Shown piece after piece: positions 6,914 through 15,531 of a stretch of 17,756 nt of DNA; within the stretch, counting starts at the first letter, position 1; each line of letters opens with the position of its first letter. The position numbers and the translations under genes are program-made. Source of the stretch: JBCBST01 sp039819115 (GTDB taxonomy: Bacteria > Bacteroidota > Rhodothermia > Balneolales > Balneolaceae). The notes beneath the pieces are model-generated. The model was not told the origin of the DNA and did no database searches. It worked only from the letters and a program-made list of their open reading frames with translations. Location of the stretch: positions 1-17,756 of the forward strand of contig JBCBST010000063.1 in the NCBI GenBank assembly GCA_039819115.1, written 5' to 3'.

Positions 6914-9019
6914 ATGAAAGAAGATTTTAGAAGTGTAGAATTTGCACCAGGCAAAATTCTATCTATTGAAACGGGACGTATCGCTAAACAAGCTGATGGT
7001 GCCGTTGTAGTACGTATGGGTGATACAATGGTGTTGTGCACCGTTGTAAGTGCACGTGAACCTAAACCCGGTCAGGATTTTTTCCCCCTTACAGTTGATC
7101 ACAAAGAACAATTCTCCGCTGCTGGACGATTTCCAGGCGGATTCATGAAGAGAGAGGGCAGATCCTCTGAAAAGGAAGTGCTTTCTTCCCGGTTAATCGA
7201 CCGGACTTTGCGTCCTTTATTTCCAAAGGGATACTACTGTGACACCCAGGTGATATCATCAGTCGTCTCTTCCGATGAAGAAAATGATGGCGACGTACTT
7301 GGTGGTGTTGGAGCTTCCACAGCTATCCACCTTTCTGATATCCCATTTGACGGTCCTATGGCTGAAGTGCGTGTAGGACGTGTAAACGGAGAACTTATCA
7401 TCAACCCGACTATTTCTGAGCTTAAGGAAAGCGAAATTGATATGGTTGTGGGAGGAAGCAGAACATCTATCCTGATGATTGAAGGTGAAATGGATGAAAT
7501 TTCTGAAGCTGAAATGCTCGACGCAATCAAGGCGGCACACGAAGCTATCATCAAGCTGTGCGATTTCCAGGACGAATTACGCAAAGAATTCGGCAAAGAA
7601 AAACGACCATTTGAACCCCATACTGCCGACGAAGCATTGGTCGCTAAAGTGAATGGATTGGCAGAAGCTAAAATTAAGGAAGTGGTTACGGTTGGCTTAG
7701 GTAAAGAAGAATACAACGACCGTATTCGCGAGATTAAAGAAGAAGTGGTAACTGCTCTCGAAGAAGAGTATGAAGAGCAGATGGGTGATGTAAAAAGTAC
7801 ATTAGGCTCCATTGAAAAAAATGCCCTTCGGAATATGATTCTGGAAGATAACCGTCGTATTGATGGTCGTTCCCCGGTTGATATCCGAGATATCTGGACC
7901 CAAACAGGATATCTTGCCCGTACGCATGGTTCCTCTATCTTTACACGTGGAGAAACGCAGGCTCTTGTAAGTGCTACCTTGGGTACCCGCCGCGACGAAC
8001 AGTCGGTTGATACCCTGTACAACCAGGAAGCTAAGCAGTTTTATCTGCACTATAACTTTCCTCCATACTCTGTTGGAGAGGCTGGTTTCATGAGAGGCCC
8101 AGGCCGTAGAGAAATCGGTCACGGTCACCTGGCTGAGCGAGCGCTGAAAATGATGATGCCTACATTTGATGAATTCGGATACGTAGTGCGTATCATCTCC
8201 GACATCACCGAATCAAATGGTTCTTCTTCCATGGCTTCTGTTTGTGGAGGTTCTATGGCCTTGATGGATGCAGGTGTTCCGCTAAAAAAACCAGTTGCGG
8301 GTATCGCAATGGGTATGATTGTTGGTGAAAACAACACTGTGGTATTATCTGACATCCGTGGTGAAGAGGATTTCATGGGCGACATGGACTTCAAAACAGC
8401 CGGATCAAGCGAAGGTATTACAGCTTGCCAGATGGATATGAAAGTTCAGGGCATCAGCTTTGAAATCATTGAACAGGCGCTTCAGCAAGCGAACGAAGGC
8501 CGTCTTCATATTCTGAGTGAGATGTCGAAAACCATTTCTTCACCTCGTGAAAGTATTTCTGAATATGCTCCTCAGTTCCTTAAAATGGAAATTGATGGCA
8601 GTGATATCGGCGCGGTTATCGGACCAGGCGGTAAGGTGATCCAAACACTTCAGAAGGAGACCGGTACCGAAATCATCATTGAAGAGGATTCAAACGGCAA
8701 AGGTCAGGTTACTATCTCTGCCAACGATTTGAGCAAGGCAGAAGAAGCCAAGAAACGCATCAAGATGATTGTAGGCCACCTTGAAGAAGGTGCTACCTAT
8801 TCAGGTATCGTGAAATCGATCAAGGATTTCGGTGCTTTCGTAGAAGTAGCTCCCGGACGGGATGGATTACTGCACATCTCTGAAATTGACCACAAGCGCG
8901 TTGAAAAGGTAGACGATTACCTTAAAATCGGGCAGGAAATCGAGGTTAAACTCCTTAAAGTTGAACCAGGGAATAAACTTCGACTATCCCGCAAAGCTTT
9001 AATTGAAAAAGAAGACTAA
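6914..9019 (+). CDS. pnp: Polyribonucleotide nucleotidyltransferase (PNPase)
   Basis: This 701-aa phosphorolytic 3'-5' exoribonuclease is full length for the family. The domain order is: first RNase PH-like core (about 10-145), all-alpha linker (about 150-310), second RNase PH core (about 312-545), KH domain with GPGG loop at 570-573, and S1 domain (about 625-692). Active-site landmarks are intact: FMRGPGRREIGHGHLAERAL near 392-411 and the acidic DFMGDMD with Asp486 and Asp492, matching the E. coli catalytic positions. PNPase degrades mRNA using phosphate, releases nucleoside diphosphates, and works as a homotrimer in the cytoplasm, often with RNase E or a helicase. It follows rpsO after a terminator and has its own strong terminator. 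Confidence 0.98.
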   Translation: MKEDFRSVEFAPGKILSIETGRIAKQADGAVVVRMGDTMVLCTVVSAREPKPGQDFFPLTVDHKEQFSAAGRFPGGFMKREGRSSEKEVLSSRLIDRTLRPLFPKGYYCDTQVISSVVSSDEENDGDVLGGVGASTAIHLSDIPFDGPMAEVRVGRVNGELIINPTISELKESEIDMVVGGSRTSILMIEGEMDEISEAEMLDAIKAAHEAIIKLCDFQDELRKEFGKEKRPFEPHTADEALVAKVNGLAEAKIKEVVTVGLGKEEYNDRIREIKEEVVTALEEEYEEQMGDVKSTLGSIEKNALRNMILEDNRRIDGRSPVDIRDIWTQTGYLARTHGSSIFTRGETQALVSATLGTRRDEQSVDTLYNQEAKQFYLHYNFPPYSVGEAGFMRGPGRREIGHGHLAERALKMMMPTFDEFGYVVRIISDITESNGSSSMASVCGGSMALMDAGVPLKKPVAGIAMGMIVGENNTVVLSDIRGEEDFMGDMDFKTAGSSEGITACQMDMKVQGISFEIIEQALQQANEGRLHILSEMSKTISSPRESISEYAPQFLKMEIDGSDIGAVIGPGGKVIQTLQKETGTEIIIEEDSNGKGQVTISANDLSKAEEAKKRIKMIVGHLEEGATYSGIVKSIKDFGAFVEVAPGRDGLLHISEIDHKRVEKVDDYLKIGQEIEVKLLKVEPGNKLRLSRKALIEKED

Positions 9020-9049
9020 TTCTAGTCTGTTAATTGTAATGTTTTCCTT

Positions 9050-9081
9050 GCCCCGCTGTACTTGTATGGTGGGGCTTTTTT
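9050..9081 (+). terminator. Rho-independent terminator after pnp
   Basis: GCCCC (9050-9054) pairs with GGGGC (9071-9075). Further pairs with some wobbles extend the stem inward (GCTGTA against TATGGT). A run of T (9076-9081) follows. It lies 30 bases after the pnp stop and only 15 bases before the next ATG, so the downstream peptidase gene may depend on partial read-through. Confidence 0.85.
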
Positions 9082-9096
9082 AGATTAGTTAGTAGT

Positions 9097-10350
9097 ATGA
9101 ATCACGTAGAAGAAATCGAATTTGTTGAGAAAACCACCTTACCGAACGGGCTCCGGGTGGTATCCGAACGCATCAGTAACATTAAATCCATTTCCATTGG
9201 TATCTGGGTGAAAACGGGAAGCCGGGACGAGTTGCCCAAGCAAGCCGGCATCACCCATTTCCTGGAGCATATGCTATTCAAAGGAACGGAAACCCGTTCA
9301 GCATTCGATATTGCACAAAGCATGGAATCGGTTGGGGGATATTTGAATGCGTTTACTTCATCAGAGTACACCTGCTACTATGCACGCTGTCTCGACTCCC
9401 AGATTAACCGGGCCATAGATGTGCTTTCCGATATGGTTTTGCATTCCACATTTCCAGATGAGGAAATTGAAAAAGAGAAGAAAGTGGTCATCGAGGAAAT
9501 GAAGATGTATCGAGATTCTCCGGATGATTTTCTATTCGAAGAATTCAATGCAAAGATTTTTGCCGGGCACGATTTGGGTCGACCTGTTATCGGGTTCGAA
9601 GAAACGGTATCTGCGTTTCAGAAAGAGGATTTGATTACCTACATCAAAGACCGGTATACCCCTTCTAATCTGTTGATTGCGGTAACGGGTAATGTTGATC
9701 ATGCTCAGGTCGTTGGGCTGGCTGAACAACATTTTGGTTCACTCGAATCCCGAAGTCCCTTTGAAAAAGAGAAAGAGCTGGCCGGTACCCGTGAATTAGG
9801 CCGACTTGAACTGAGCAAAGCGATCGAACAAACGCATTATATCTACGGTCGTCGAAGTATCGACTTCAATCATCCTGACAAGTACAAGCTATTGTTGGCA
9901 AATACCGTGTTAGGTGGGGGGATGAGTTCCAGATTGCACCAAAACGTGCGCGAGAAATATGGGTATTGCTATTCCATTCAAACGTTCAATCAATCGTACA
10001 CCGACTCTGGCTTATGGGGCGTGTATGTGGGAACAGACCGCGAATATGTGGAGCATGTGCATGAGCTTGTGGTAAAAGAACTGGCCACAATAGGAAAAGA
10101 ACCCATACCCGTTAAAGAGTTTTCGGAGGCTAAGTCTCAGCTAAAAGGGAAACTGTTACTCTCCCAGGAAAATACCAGCAACCGGATGACACGACTTGCT
10201 AAGTCTGAGTTATATTTTGACCGGTTTGTGACCCTGGATGAGTTGGTCGAAAAAATTGATGAGGTTACCCTCGAAGAAGTACTCTCCTTTTCAGCCGATT
10301 TTTTTGATCCTTCTTATTTTATGGAAGCAGTATTGACTCCGGAAGACTAG
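9097..10350 (+). CDS. M16-family zinc peptidase (processing-peptidase type)
   Basis: This is a 417-aa protein with the inverted zinc motif HFLEH at residues 54-58 (ligands His54 and His58, catalytic Glu57). The third ligand, Glu134, lies 76 residues after His58 in KKVVIEEMKMYRDSP. The C-terminal M16 half-domain includes LGGGMSSRLHQNVREKYGYCYSI, where the Arg-Tyr pair contributes to the substrate pocket in this family. The ~420-aa size matches the half-length, dimeric bacterial relatives of mitochondrial processing peptidase beta (YmxG/MlpA type), not the ~900-aa pitrilysins. No signal peptide is visible, so it is predicted to be cytoplasmic. The order pnp then M16 peptidase is also known in Bacillus. 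Only 52 bases and no terminator separate it from asnS, so co-transcription is likely. Confidence 0.93.
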   Translation: MNHVEEIEFVEKTTLPNGLRVVSERISNIKSISIGIWVKTGSRDELPKQAGITHFLEHMLFKGTETRSAFDIAQSMESVGGYLNAFTSSEYTCYYARCLDSQINRAIDVLSDMVLHSTFPDEEIEKEKKVVIEEMKMYRDSPDDFLFEEFNAKIFAGHDLGRPVIGFEETVSAFQKEDLITYIKDRYTPSNLLIAVTGNVDHAQVVGLAEQHFGSLESRSPFEKEKELAGTRELGRLELSKAIEQTHYIYGRRSIDFNHPDKYKLLLANTVLGGGMSSRLHQNVREKYGYCYSIQTFNQSYTDSGLWGVYVGTDREYVEHVHELVVKELATIGKEPIPVKEFSEAKSQLKGKLLLSQENTSNRMTRLAKSELYFDRFVTLDELVEKIDEVTLEEVLSFSADFFDPSYFMEAVLTPED

Positions 10351-10402
10351 TACGCTTAGATTTCACATATAAACAGTTACTCGAACAAGTATTATTCAAT
10401 CT

Positions 10403-11896
10403 ATGATTTACATTAATCAATTAGCGGATCACGTTGGCCAGGACGTAACCCTGCATGGCTGGGTATATAACTACCGAAGCAGTGGAAGCCTGGTGTTTAT
10501 TGAATTGAGAGACGGTACAGGCATTACTCAATGTGTGGTTGCAAAAGATGAAGTAAATGAAGAAGACTGGGAGGGGGCATCTTCGCTAAAGCAGGAAAGC
10601 TCGTTGTCGGTTACGGGCATGGTCAAAGCAGATGAACGCAGCGTGGGTGGACACGAAATGCATGTATCGGGAATAAGGGTTATCCAGTTTGCCGAAGAAT
10701 ACCCCATTACTCCCAAAGAGCATGGCATCGAGTTTTTGATGAATAACCGCCATTTATGGTTACGGAGTCAGCGTCAATGGGCGGCTATGCGTGTTCGAAA
10801 CGAGATCATTTTTGCCATTCATACCTTTTTCCAGAACCGGAACTTTGTGCAAATGGACTCGCCCATATTTACGGGAAATGCTGCCGAGGGGAGTACCACA
10901 TTATTCGAAACGGATTATTTCGAGGAAAAAGCCTACCTGGCGCAGACCGGTCAGCTGTATGGCGAGGCGATGGCGATGGCGCATGGGTTGATATACACGT
11001 TTGGCCCCACATTTCGGGCCGAAAAGAGTAAGACAAGACGGCATCTTACTGAGTTTTGGATGATGGAGCCCGAAATGGCGTTCTACGATTTAACGATGAA
11101 TATGGATTTGGCGGAAGATATGATTCGATTTATCGTGAAGACGGTTCTTGAAAAGAGAACCAGCGAGTTAGACATTCTGGATAGAGACACTTCTAAACTC
11201 ACTCCCTTATTAGAAAAGCCATTTGTACGAATGACGTATGACGATGCGGTACAACAGCTGAAGAGTGAAGAAACAGCACAGTTGTTGGATAAGATGTTAT
11301 CTGCTCGGGGCGAAGAGAAAACGACTATTATCCAGGAGAGAGAAACCATTAAAAAGGAACACGGCTCTGCAAAGAAATGGAGAAAGAAACAGATTGAAGC
11401 ACGGATTACCGATATTGGTGCCCGTATTGATCAGATTGAGGAAGATCTGAGAAATATCCCGAACTGGAAGGAATCGGCACAAGGCTTTGAATGGGGGAAC
11501 GATTTTGGGGGAAGCGACGAGACTGTACTTATGATGCAGTATGATGTTCCTGTCTTTGTTACTCACTGGCCTGCACAAATTAAGGCATTTTACATGAAAC
11601 GGGACCAAACTGATAAACTGGCGCTTGGTATGGATGTACTGGCTCCAGAAGGATATGGAGAAATAATTGGAGGCAGCCAGAGAGAAGATAGCCTGGAGGT
11701 ACTGAAAGAACGTATTGAAGAAGAGGGGCTTGATGAGTCTGTATTCAGCTGGTATCTCGATCTTCGAAAATTTGGAAGCGTTCCGCATTCCGGTTTCGGG
11801 ATGGGACTCGAACGCACCGTAGCCTGGTTATGCGGGCTTTCTCATGTGCGTGAAACCGTGCCATTCCCACGTATGATGGGACGTCTGCACCCCTAA
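10403..11896 (+). CDS. asnS: Asparagine--tRNA ligase with a ~65-residue charged insertion
   Basis: This is a class IIb aminoacyl-tRNA synthetase that charges tRNA-Asn with asparagine in the cytoplasm. An N-terminal OB-fold anticodon-binding domain (about 13-95) is followed by the catalytic core. Motif 2 has FRAE (204-207) and HLTEF (214-218). GYGEIIGGSQRE is near 417-428. Motif 3 is GFGMGLER (464-471), with a family-typical PFPRMMGRLHP ending. The sequence pattern is the Thermus/Bacillus kind of AsnRS. At 497 aa it is longer than the usual 430-466. The excess is a Lys/Glu-rich, probably coiled-coil segment at about 290-355, inserted between the YDDAV strand and WGNDFGG of the core. Core catalytic motifs are untouched, so the enzyme should be active. 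Confidence 0.96.
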   Translation: MIYINQLADHVGQDVTLHGWVYNYRSSGSLVFIELRDGTGITQCVVAKDEVNEEDWEGASSLKQESSLSVTGMVKADERSVGGHEMHVSGIRVIQFAEEYPITPKEHGIEFLMNNRHLWLRSQRQWAAMRVRNEIIFAIHTFFQNRNFVQMDSPIFTGNAAEGSTTLFETDYFEEKAYLAQTGQLYGEAMAMAHGLIYTFGPTFRAEKSKTRRHLTEFWMMEPEMAFYDLTMNMDLAEDMIRFIVKTVLEKRTSELDILDRDTSKLTPLLEKPFVRMTYDDAVQQLKSEETAQLLDKMLSARGEEKTTIIQERETIKKEHGSAKKWRKKQIEARITDIGARIDQIEEDLRNIPNWKESAQGFEWGNDFGGSDETVLMMQYDVPVFVTHWPAQIKAFYMKRDQTDKLALGMDVLAPEGYGEIIGGSQREDSLEVLKERIEEEGLDESVFSWYLDLRKFGSVPHSGFGMGLERTVAWLCGLSHVRETVPFPRMMGRLHP

Positions 11897-11947
11897 CTTG
11901 TTCTCTCCCAAGGGTAGAAATTGTAAATAAAGGTTTCTGCCCCTGTC

Positions 11948-11984
11948 TTTTTGGGAACCATCGAATGAAATGGCATAAGTTTTG
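11948..11984 (+). promoter_or_regulatory. Putative promoter of the exporter operon
   Basis: TTTTTG (11948-11953) and TAAGTTTTGG (11976-11985) form a -33/-7-like pair with 22 bases between them. The TTTTGGTAC core matches those upstream of parD, the SulP gene and the serine hydrolase. It is 27 bases before the first ATG of the operon (12012). It is a candidate start site for the whole transcript from 12012 to 16968. Confidence 0.42.
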
Positions 11985-12011
11985 GTACTTCTGTGCGTAT
12001 TCTTCCAGACT

Positions 12012-12383
12012 ATGATTTTTTCCTTCAAAAAACATATCACCGTGCATTCCATTTTTCTCACTTCTATGCGAAGGGGCGTGGTGTATGCTCTATTGGGTGG
12101 GTTTGTTCTTCTGGCCATTACGCCGGTTATACCGGGCAGTGCAACCCCTGTGCTACATGCAGAAGCAGGAACTTCAGAAACAGCTACTGCTACTGCTGCT
12201 GCTACATCCATCGCCATAGAAAATATGGAAGAAACCGAAGAAGTTGAACTTACTTCCCTTTTCGTGGGTTTTTATGAAGAACGCATTCCTCTGGTTCCTA
12301 CACCTGGTGAACACTATGTTTGGGTTGCTCCCTATATCAATGCCGTTACAACGCCGCCCCCTGAACCGGTTCATATTTCCTAA
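12012..12383 (+). CDS. Small putative exported protein upstream of the ABC exporter
   Basis: This ORF of 123 aa has no relative that I recognise. A basic segment (MRRG) is followed by the hydrophobic stretch VVYALLGGFVLLAI and an Ala-x-Ala-like site (HAEA|GTS), so it is probably secreted or membrane anchored. The mature part opens with a Thr/Ala-rich stretch from a GCT/ACT triplet run, then an acidic patch (ENMEETEEVE) and a short conserved-looking tail with Pro-rich end (TTPPPEP). An alternative start is the ATG at 12066, which gives a cleaner 34-residue signal peptide. It sits 60 bases before the ABC gene behind a good promoter candidate, so it belongs to that operon by position. It may be an accessory subunit or a cargo. 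The function is unknown and the reading is only moderately supported. Confidence 0.55.
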   Translation: MIFSFKKHITVHSIFLTSMRRGVVYALLGGFVLLAITPVIPGSATPVLHAEAGTSETATATAAATSIAIENMEETEEVELTSLFVGFYEERIPLVPTPGEHYVWVAPYINAVTTPPPEPVHIS

Positions 12384-12443
12384 CGGCCATAACATGATGC
12401 AGGAAACTGCTCTTCTCACTCTCATTATTTCAACTTAATTATT

Positions 12444-14162
12444 ATGGATTCGAATTCTGCTCCATTAACTCCGCTGGATCGTTTGATTCGACTCTTCCGT
12501 CCGGATAAGGAAGAGATCAGAAACGTTTATATATATGCGATTTTTGCTGGTTTGGTCTCCCTGTCTTTGCCGCTTGGCATACAGGCTATTGTAAATCTGA
12601 TACAAGGAGGGCAGGTAAATACAGCCTGGATTGTACTTGTAGTGTTTGTAGTGGTAGGGGTAGCGGTAAGTGGAGTGCTGCAAATTTTTCAGTTACGCAT
12701 TACGGAGAATCTCCAACAAAAAATATTTACCCGTGCTTCATTTGAGTTTGCCTACCGGTTGCCCCGCATTAAAATGGAAGCCATGTATAAGCATTATGCT
12801 CCGGAATTAACCAACCGTTTTTTTGATGTGATTAACGTCCAGAAGGGGCTATCCAAACTCTTAATTGATTTTTCCACCGGAGCCTTACAGGTCATCTTCG
12901 GTATTCTCCTTCTATCATTTTATCACCCGTTCTTCATCCTGTTTGGGATTATTCTTGTCATTATTGTATACGCCATCGTTCGATATACCGTACCAAAAGG
13001 GATTAAAACCAGTTTGTACGAGTCTAAACAAAAATACCGCGTTGCCCACTGGCTGGAAGAAATCTCCAGAGCCTATTTCAGTTTTAAACTGTCTACCAAT
13101 AGCGATTTGGCCATCCGAAAAACAAACGTTATCGCCGACGAATATCTTGCAGCCCGCGAAAGTCACTTCAGCGTGCTGGTGCAGCAGTATTCGCTACTGG
13201 TCTTTTTTAAGGTGGTAGTGGCAACAGGCCTGTTAGCCATAGGTGGGGTGTTAGTGATGGAACAATTGATGAATATCGGGCAGTTTGTTGCTGCAGAAAT
13301 CATCATTCTAACCATCATGAGTTCCATTGAAAAACTGATTTCAAGTTTGGAAACCATTTATGATGTCATAACCGGTCTGGAGAAAATTGCCCAGGTAACC
13401 GATCTGGAAACCGAGCATTCAGAAGGTGTACATGTGAACCAGAATGCTTCGGCAAAAGGGATGCATTTACATGTAGAGGATGTCCAGTTTACCTATCCCA
13501 ATTATTATCGTCAGTCTCTGAAAGATTTAACCCTAGATGTACGCGCAGGGGCTCGTATATCGGTAACGGGTGAAAACGGATCAGGTAAAACCACCTTGCT
13601 CCAAATTCTGGCTGGTTTCTACGATATCCAGGACGGGAGCATATTGTATGATGGATTGCCCAAGGGAAATCTCGACTTGAACACTCTGAGGGCACATATC
13701 GGGGTAAGCTTTACCGACGAGAACCTTTTTGACGGAACCCTGGAAGAAAATATTGCAATGGGGAGGGATGGTATCACTTTTAATGACCTGACCCGGGTAA
13801 GTGATGCCTTATTCCTTACGGAGTATGTGAAGGAATTACCAGAAGGGTTTAAAACCCATATTGACCCACAGGGGCATAAGCTTCCAAGAAGTATTACACA
13901 CAAAATTTTGATTGCAAGAGCCATTATTAACAACCCACGATTGCTTCTGTTAGAGGATCCATTTGAGAATATTGATCCTGAAGAAGGGAAAAAAATTATT
14001 GATTACTTAGTAAGCGACGAAAATCCCTGGACCTTTATCGCGGTAACCTCCGATTCATACCTGATGGAGAAAGTGGACGAAGTGGCCTACATGTCGCGTG
14101 GAACCATTATTGAAAAGGCCCCATATCACACCCTAAAAACGTTGATCTCTGCAAACGTATAA
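12444..14162 (+). CDS. ABC exporter half-transporter with degenerate nucleotide-binding motifs
   Basis: This is a 572-aa fusion of a transmembrane domain (about 25-310, six helices) and an ATP-binding domain (about 340-565), the HlyB/LapB layout without an N-terminal C39 peptidase. Walker A is intact: GENGSGKTT at 376-384. Other ATPase motifs deviate. The Q-loop position has Thr424 (VSFTDENLF) and the signature LSGGQ is replaced by LPRSI (480-484). Walker B ends LLLLEDP with Glu504-Asp505 where Asp-Glu is standard. The H-loop reads TSD with Ser536 in place of His. A homodimer would carry these changes at both sites, so its energetics are uncertain. The adjacent HlyD and TolC genes show that it belongs to a tripartite export machine. 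The cargo is unknown. Confidence 0.9.
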   Translation: MDSNSAPLTPLDRLIRLFRPDKEEIRNVYIYAIFAGLVSLSLPLGIQAIVNLIQGGQVNTAWIVLVVFVVVGVAVSGVLQIFQLRITENLQQKIFTRASFEFAYRLPRIKMEAMYKHYAPELTNRFFDVINVQKGLSKLLIDFSTGALQVIFGILLLSFYHPFFILFGIILVIIVYAIVRYTVPKGIKTSLYESKQKYRVAHWLEEISRAYFSFKLSTNSDLAIRKTNVIADEYLAARESHFSVLVQQYSLLVFFKVVVATGLLAIGGVLVMEQLMNIGQFVAAEIIILTIMSSIEKLISSLETIYDVITGLEKIAQVTDLETEHSEGVHVNQNASAKGMHLHVEDVQFTYPNYYRQSLKDLTLDVRAGARISVTGENGSGKTTLLQILAGFYDIQDGSILYDGLPKGNLDLNTLRAHIGVSFTDENLFDGTLEENIAMGRDGITFNDLTRVSDALFLTEYVKELPEGFKTHIDPQGHKLPRSITHKILIARAIINNPRLLLLEDPFENIDPEEGKKIIDYLVSDENPWTFIAVTSDSYLMEKVDEVAYMSRGTIIEKAPYHTLKTLISANV

Positions 14163-14166
14163 TTCT

Positions 14167-15519
14167 ATGCTGAATATATCTCATAATACCATTACGAACG
14201 ATATCGATTGCGAACAGTATAGTTCGCTGAATCTGGTAGAAGGGCGATCTTCCAGCCAAACGCTTATACGCACACTCATTGTGATCTTTTTTGTGCTCTT
14301 TTTGTCGCTGTTTCTACCGTGGACTCAAAACATTAACACGAACGGCACGCTAACAACGCTTAAGCCGAACCAGCGCCCGCAGACGGCCCAATCTGTAATT
14401 GCTGGCCAGATTGAGTACTGGTACGTCCAGGAAGGCGATTTTGTAAATGCAGGAGATACTATTCTCCATATTTCAGAAGTAAAAGCAGAATACTTTGATC
14501 CTGATCTGGTGGGCCGGACCGAGCAACAGCTGGTAGCCAAAAGGAATACCACTCTATCTTATGATGGCAAAGTTAAAGCACTGGAAGACCAAATTGGAGC
14601 CCTCAGGGAGAACAGAGTATTGAAACTGGAGCAGGTAGAAAACAAGATCATACAGTCACAGCTTAAGGTGGTGACCGACAGTATGGAAGTGGAAGCCGCT
14701 CGATTGAATTATCAGATTGCCGATGAACAGTTCAAGCGTATGGACGAACTCATAGAATATGGGTTATACTCCCGCACGGATTATGAAAAAAGAGAACTGG
14801 CTCTTCAAAAAGCCCAGGCCGATCAGATTGCAAAAGAAAACAAGCTACTTACTTCCCGGAATGAATTAATCAATGCTGAAATTGAATTAAACTCAACTGA
14901 GGCTGATTTCCGCGATAAGATTGCCAAGGCTCAGTCGGATAAGTTTACGGCGCTTTCTAACCTGTATAACGCAGAGGCCAGTGTGGCCAAACTCGAAAAC
15001 GAGTTCGCAAACTATTCCCTTCGAAACGAATTTTACTACATCCTTGCTCCTCAGTCCGGTTATGTGACAGAGGCTATTCAATCGGGGATAGGAGAAACGA
15101 TAAAGGAAGGAGAGGAAGTGGTTAGCATTATGCCTGCAGAGTATGAACTGGCGGTAGAAATGTATGTACGTCCCATCGATTTGCCCCTGCTTAAAAAAGG
15201 GCAGGAGGTACGTATTCAATTTGATGGCTGGCCTGCTATCGTATTCTCTGGTTGGCCAAATAACAGTTTTGGAACGTACGGCGGTAAAGTGTTTGCGATC
15301 GATAATTTCATCAGCCCCAATGGGATGTATCGTGTATTGGTTTCCTCCGACCCCAATGACCGACCCTGGCCGGATGCTCTGCGCTTCGGGTCGGGTGCGT
15401 TTAGCATGGTATTACTTAATGATGTACCCATCTGGTATGAGTTGTGGCGTCAGATTAACGGGTTCCCGCCAGACTACTACGCGTTCAACGGGGAAGGTTA
15501 TCTGGCAGATTCTAAGTAG
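14167..15519 (+). CDS. HlyD-family membrane fusion (periplasmic adaptor) protein
   Basis: This 450-aa adaptor links the inner-membrane ABC subunit to the outer-membrane channel. A short cytoplasmic N terminus precedes one transmembrane helix at about 33-51. Next comes the first half of the lipoyl/barrel-sandwich domain (SVIAGQIEYWYVQEGDFVNAGDTIL, about 76-100). A long alpha-helical coiled-coil hairpin follows (about 115-285, rich in Glu, Lys, Gln, Leu). The second lipoyl half is ILAPQSGYVTEAIQSGIGETIKEGEEV (about 292-318), followed by a beta-barrel domain. The roughly 170-residue hairpin fits a type-I-secretion adaptor. The start lies 4 bases after the ABC stop, implying translational coupling. 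The C-terminal tail after ~420 (WYELWRQINGFPPDYYAF) is aromatic and unusual to me. Confidence 0.92.
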   Translation: MLNISHNTITNDIDCEQYSSLNLVEGRSSSQTLIRTLIVIFFVLFLSLFLPWTQNINTNGTLTTLKPNQRPQTAQSVIAGQIEYWYVQEGDFVNAGDTILHISEVKAEYFDPDLVGRTEQQLVAKRNTTLSYDGKVKALEDQIGALRENRVLKLEQVENKIIQSQLKVVTDSMEVEAARLNYQIADEQFKRMDELIEYGLYSRTDYEKRELALQKAQADQIAKENKLLTSRNELINAEIELNSTEADFRDKIAKAQSDKFTALSNLYNAEASVAKLENEFANYSLRNEFYYILAPQSGYVTEAIQSGIGETIKEGEEVVSIMPAEYELAVEMYVRPIDLPLLKKGQEVRIQFDGWPAIVFSGWPNNSFGTYGGKVFAIDNFISPNGMYRVLVSSDPNDRPWPDALRFGSGAFSMVLLNDVPIWYELWRQINGFPPDYYAFNGEGYLADSK

Positions 15520-15531
15520 CAGCTACACAAT

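Noticed and set aside
7234..8022. Long (262-aa) minus-strand open frame inside pnp
   Set aside because: It is antisense to a strongly conserved gene. The translation is Ser/Ile/Arg-rich low-quality sequence typical of a mirror frame, and there is no start context or promoter.
11297..11788. 163-aa minus-strand open frame inside asnS
   Set aside because: It is antisense to conserved AsnRS coding sequence, with no domain resemblance and no regulatory signals.
12244..12438. Alternative-frame 64-aa ORF over the small exported protein gene
   Set aside because: It lacks a signal or domain and runs almost into the ABC start. The overlapping frame with a signal peptide and acidic region is more protein-like, though neither is proven.
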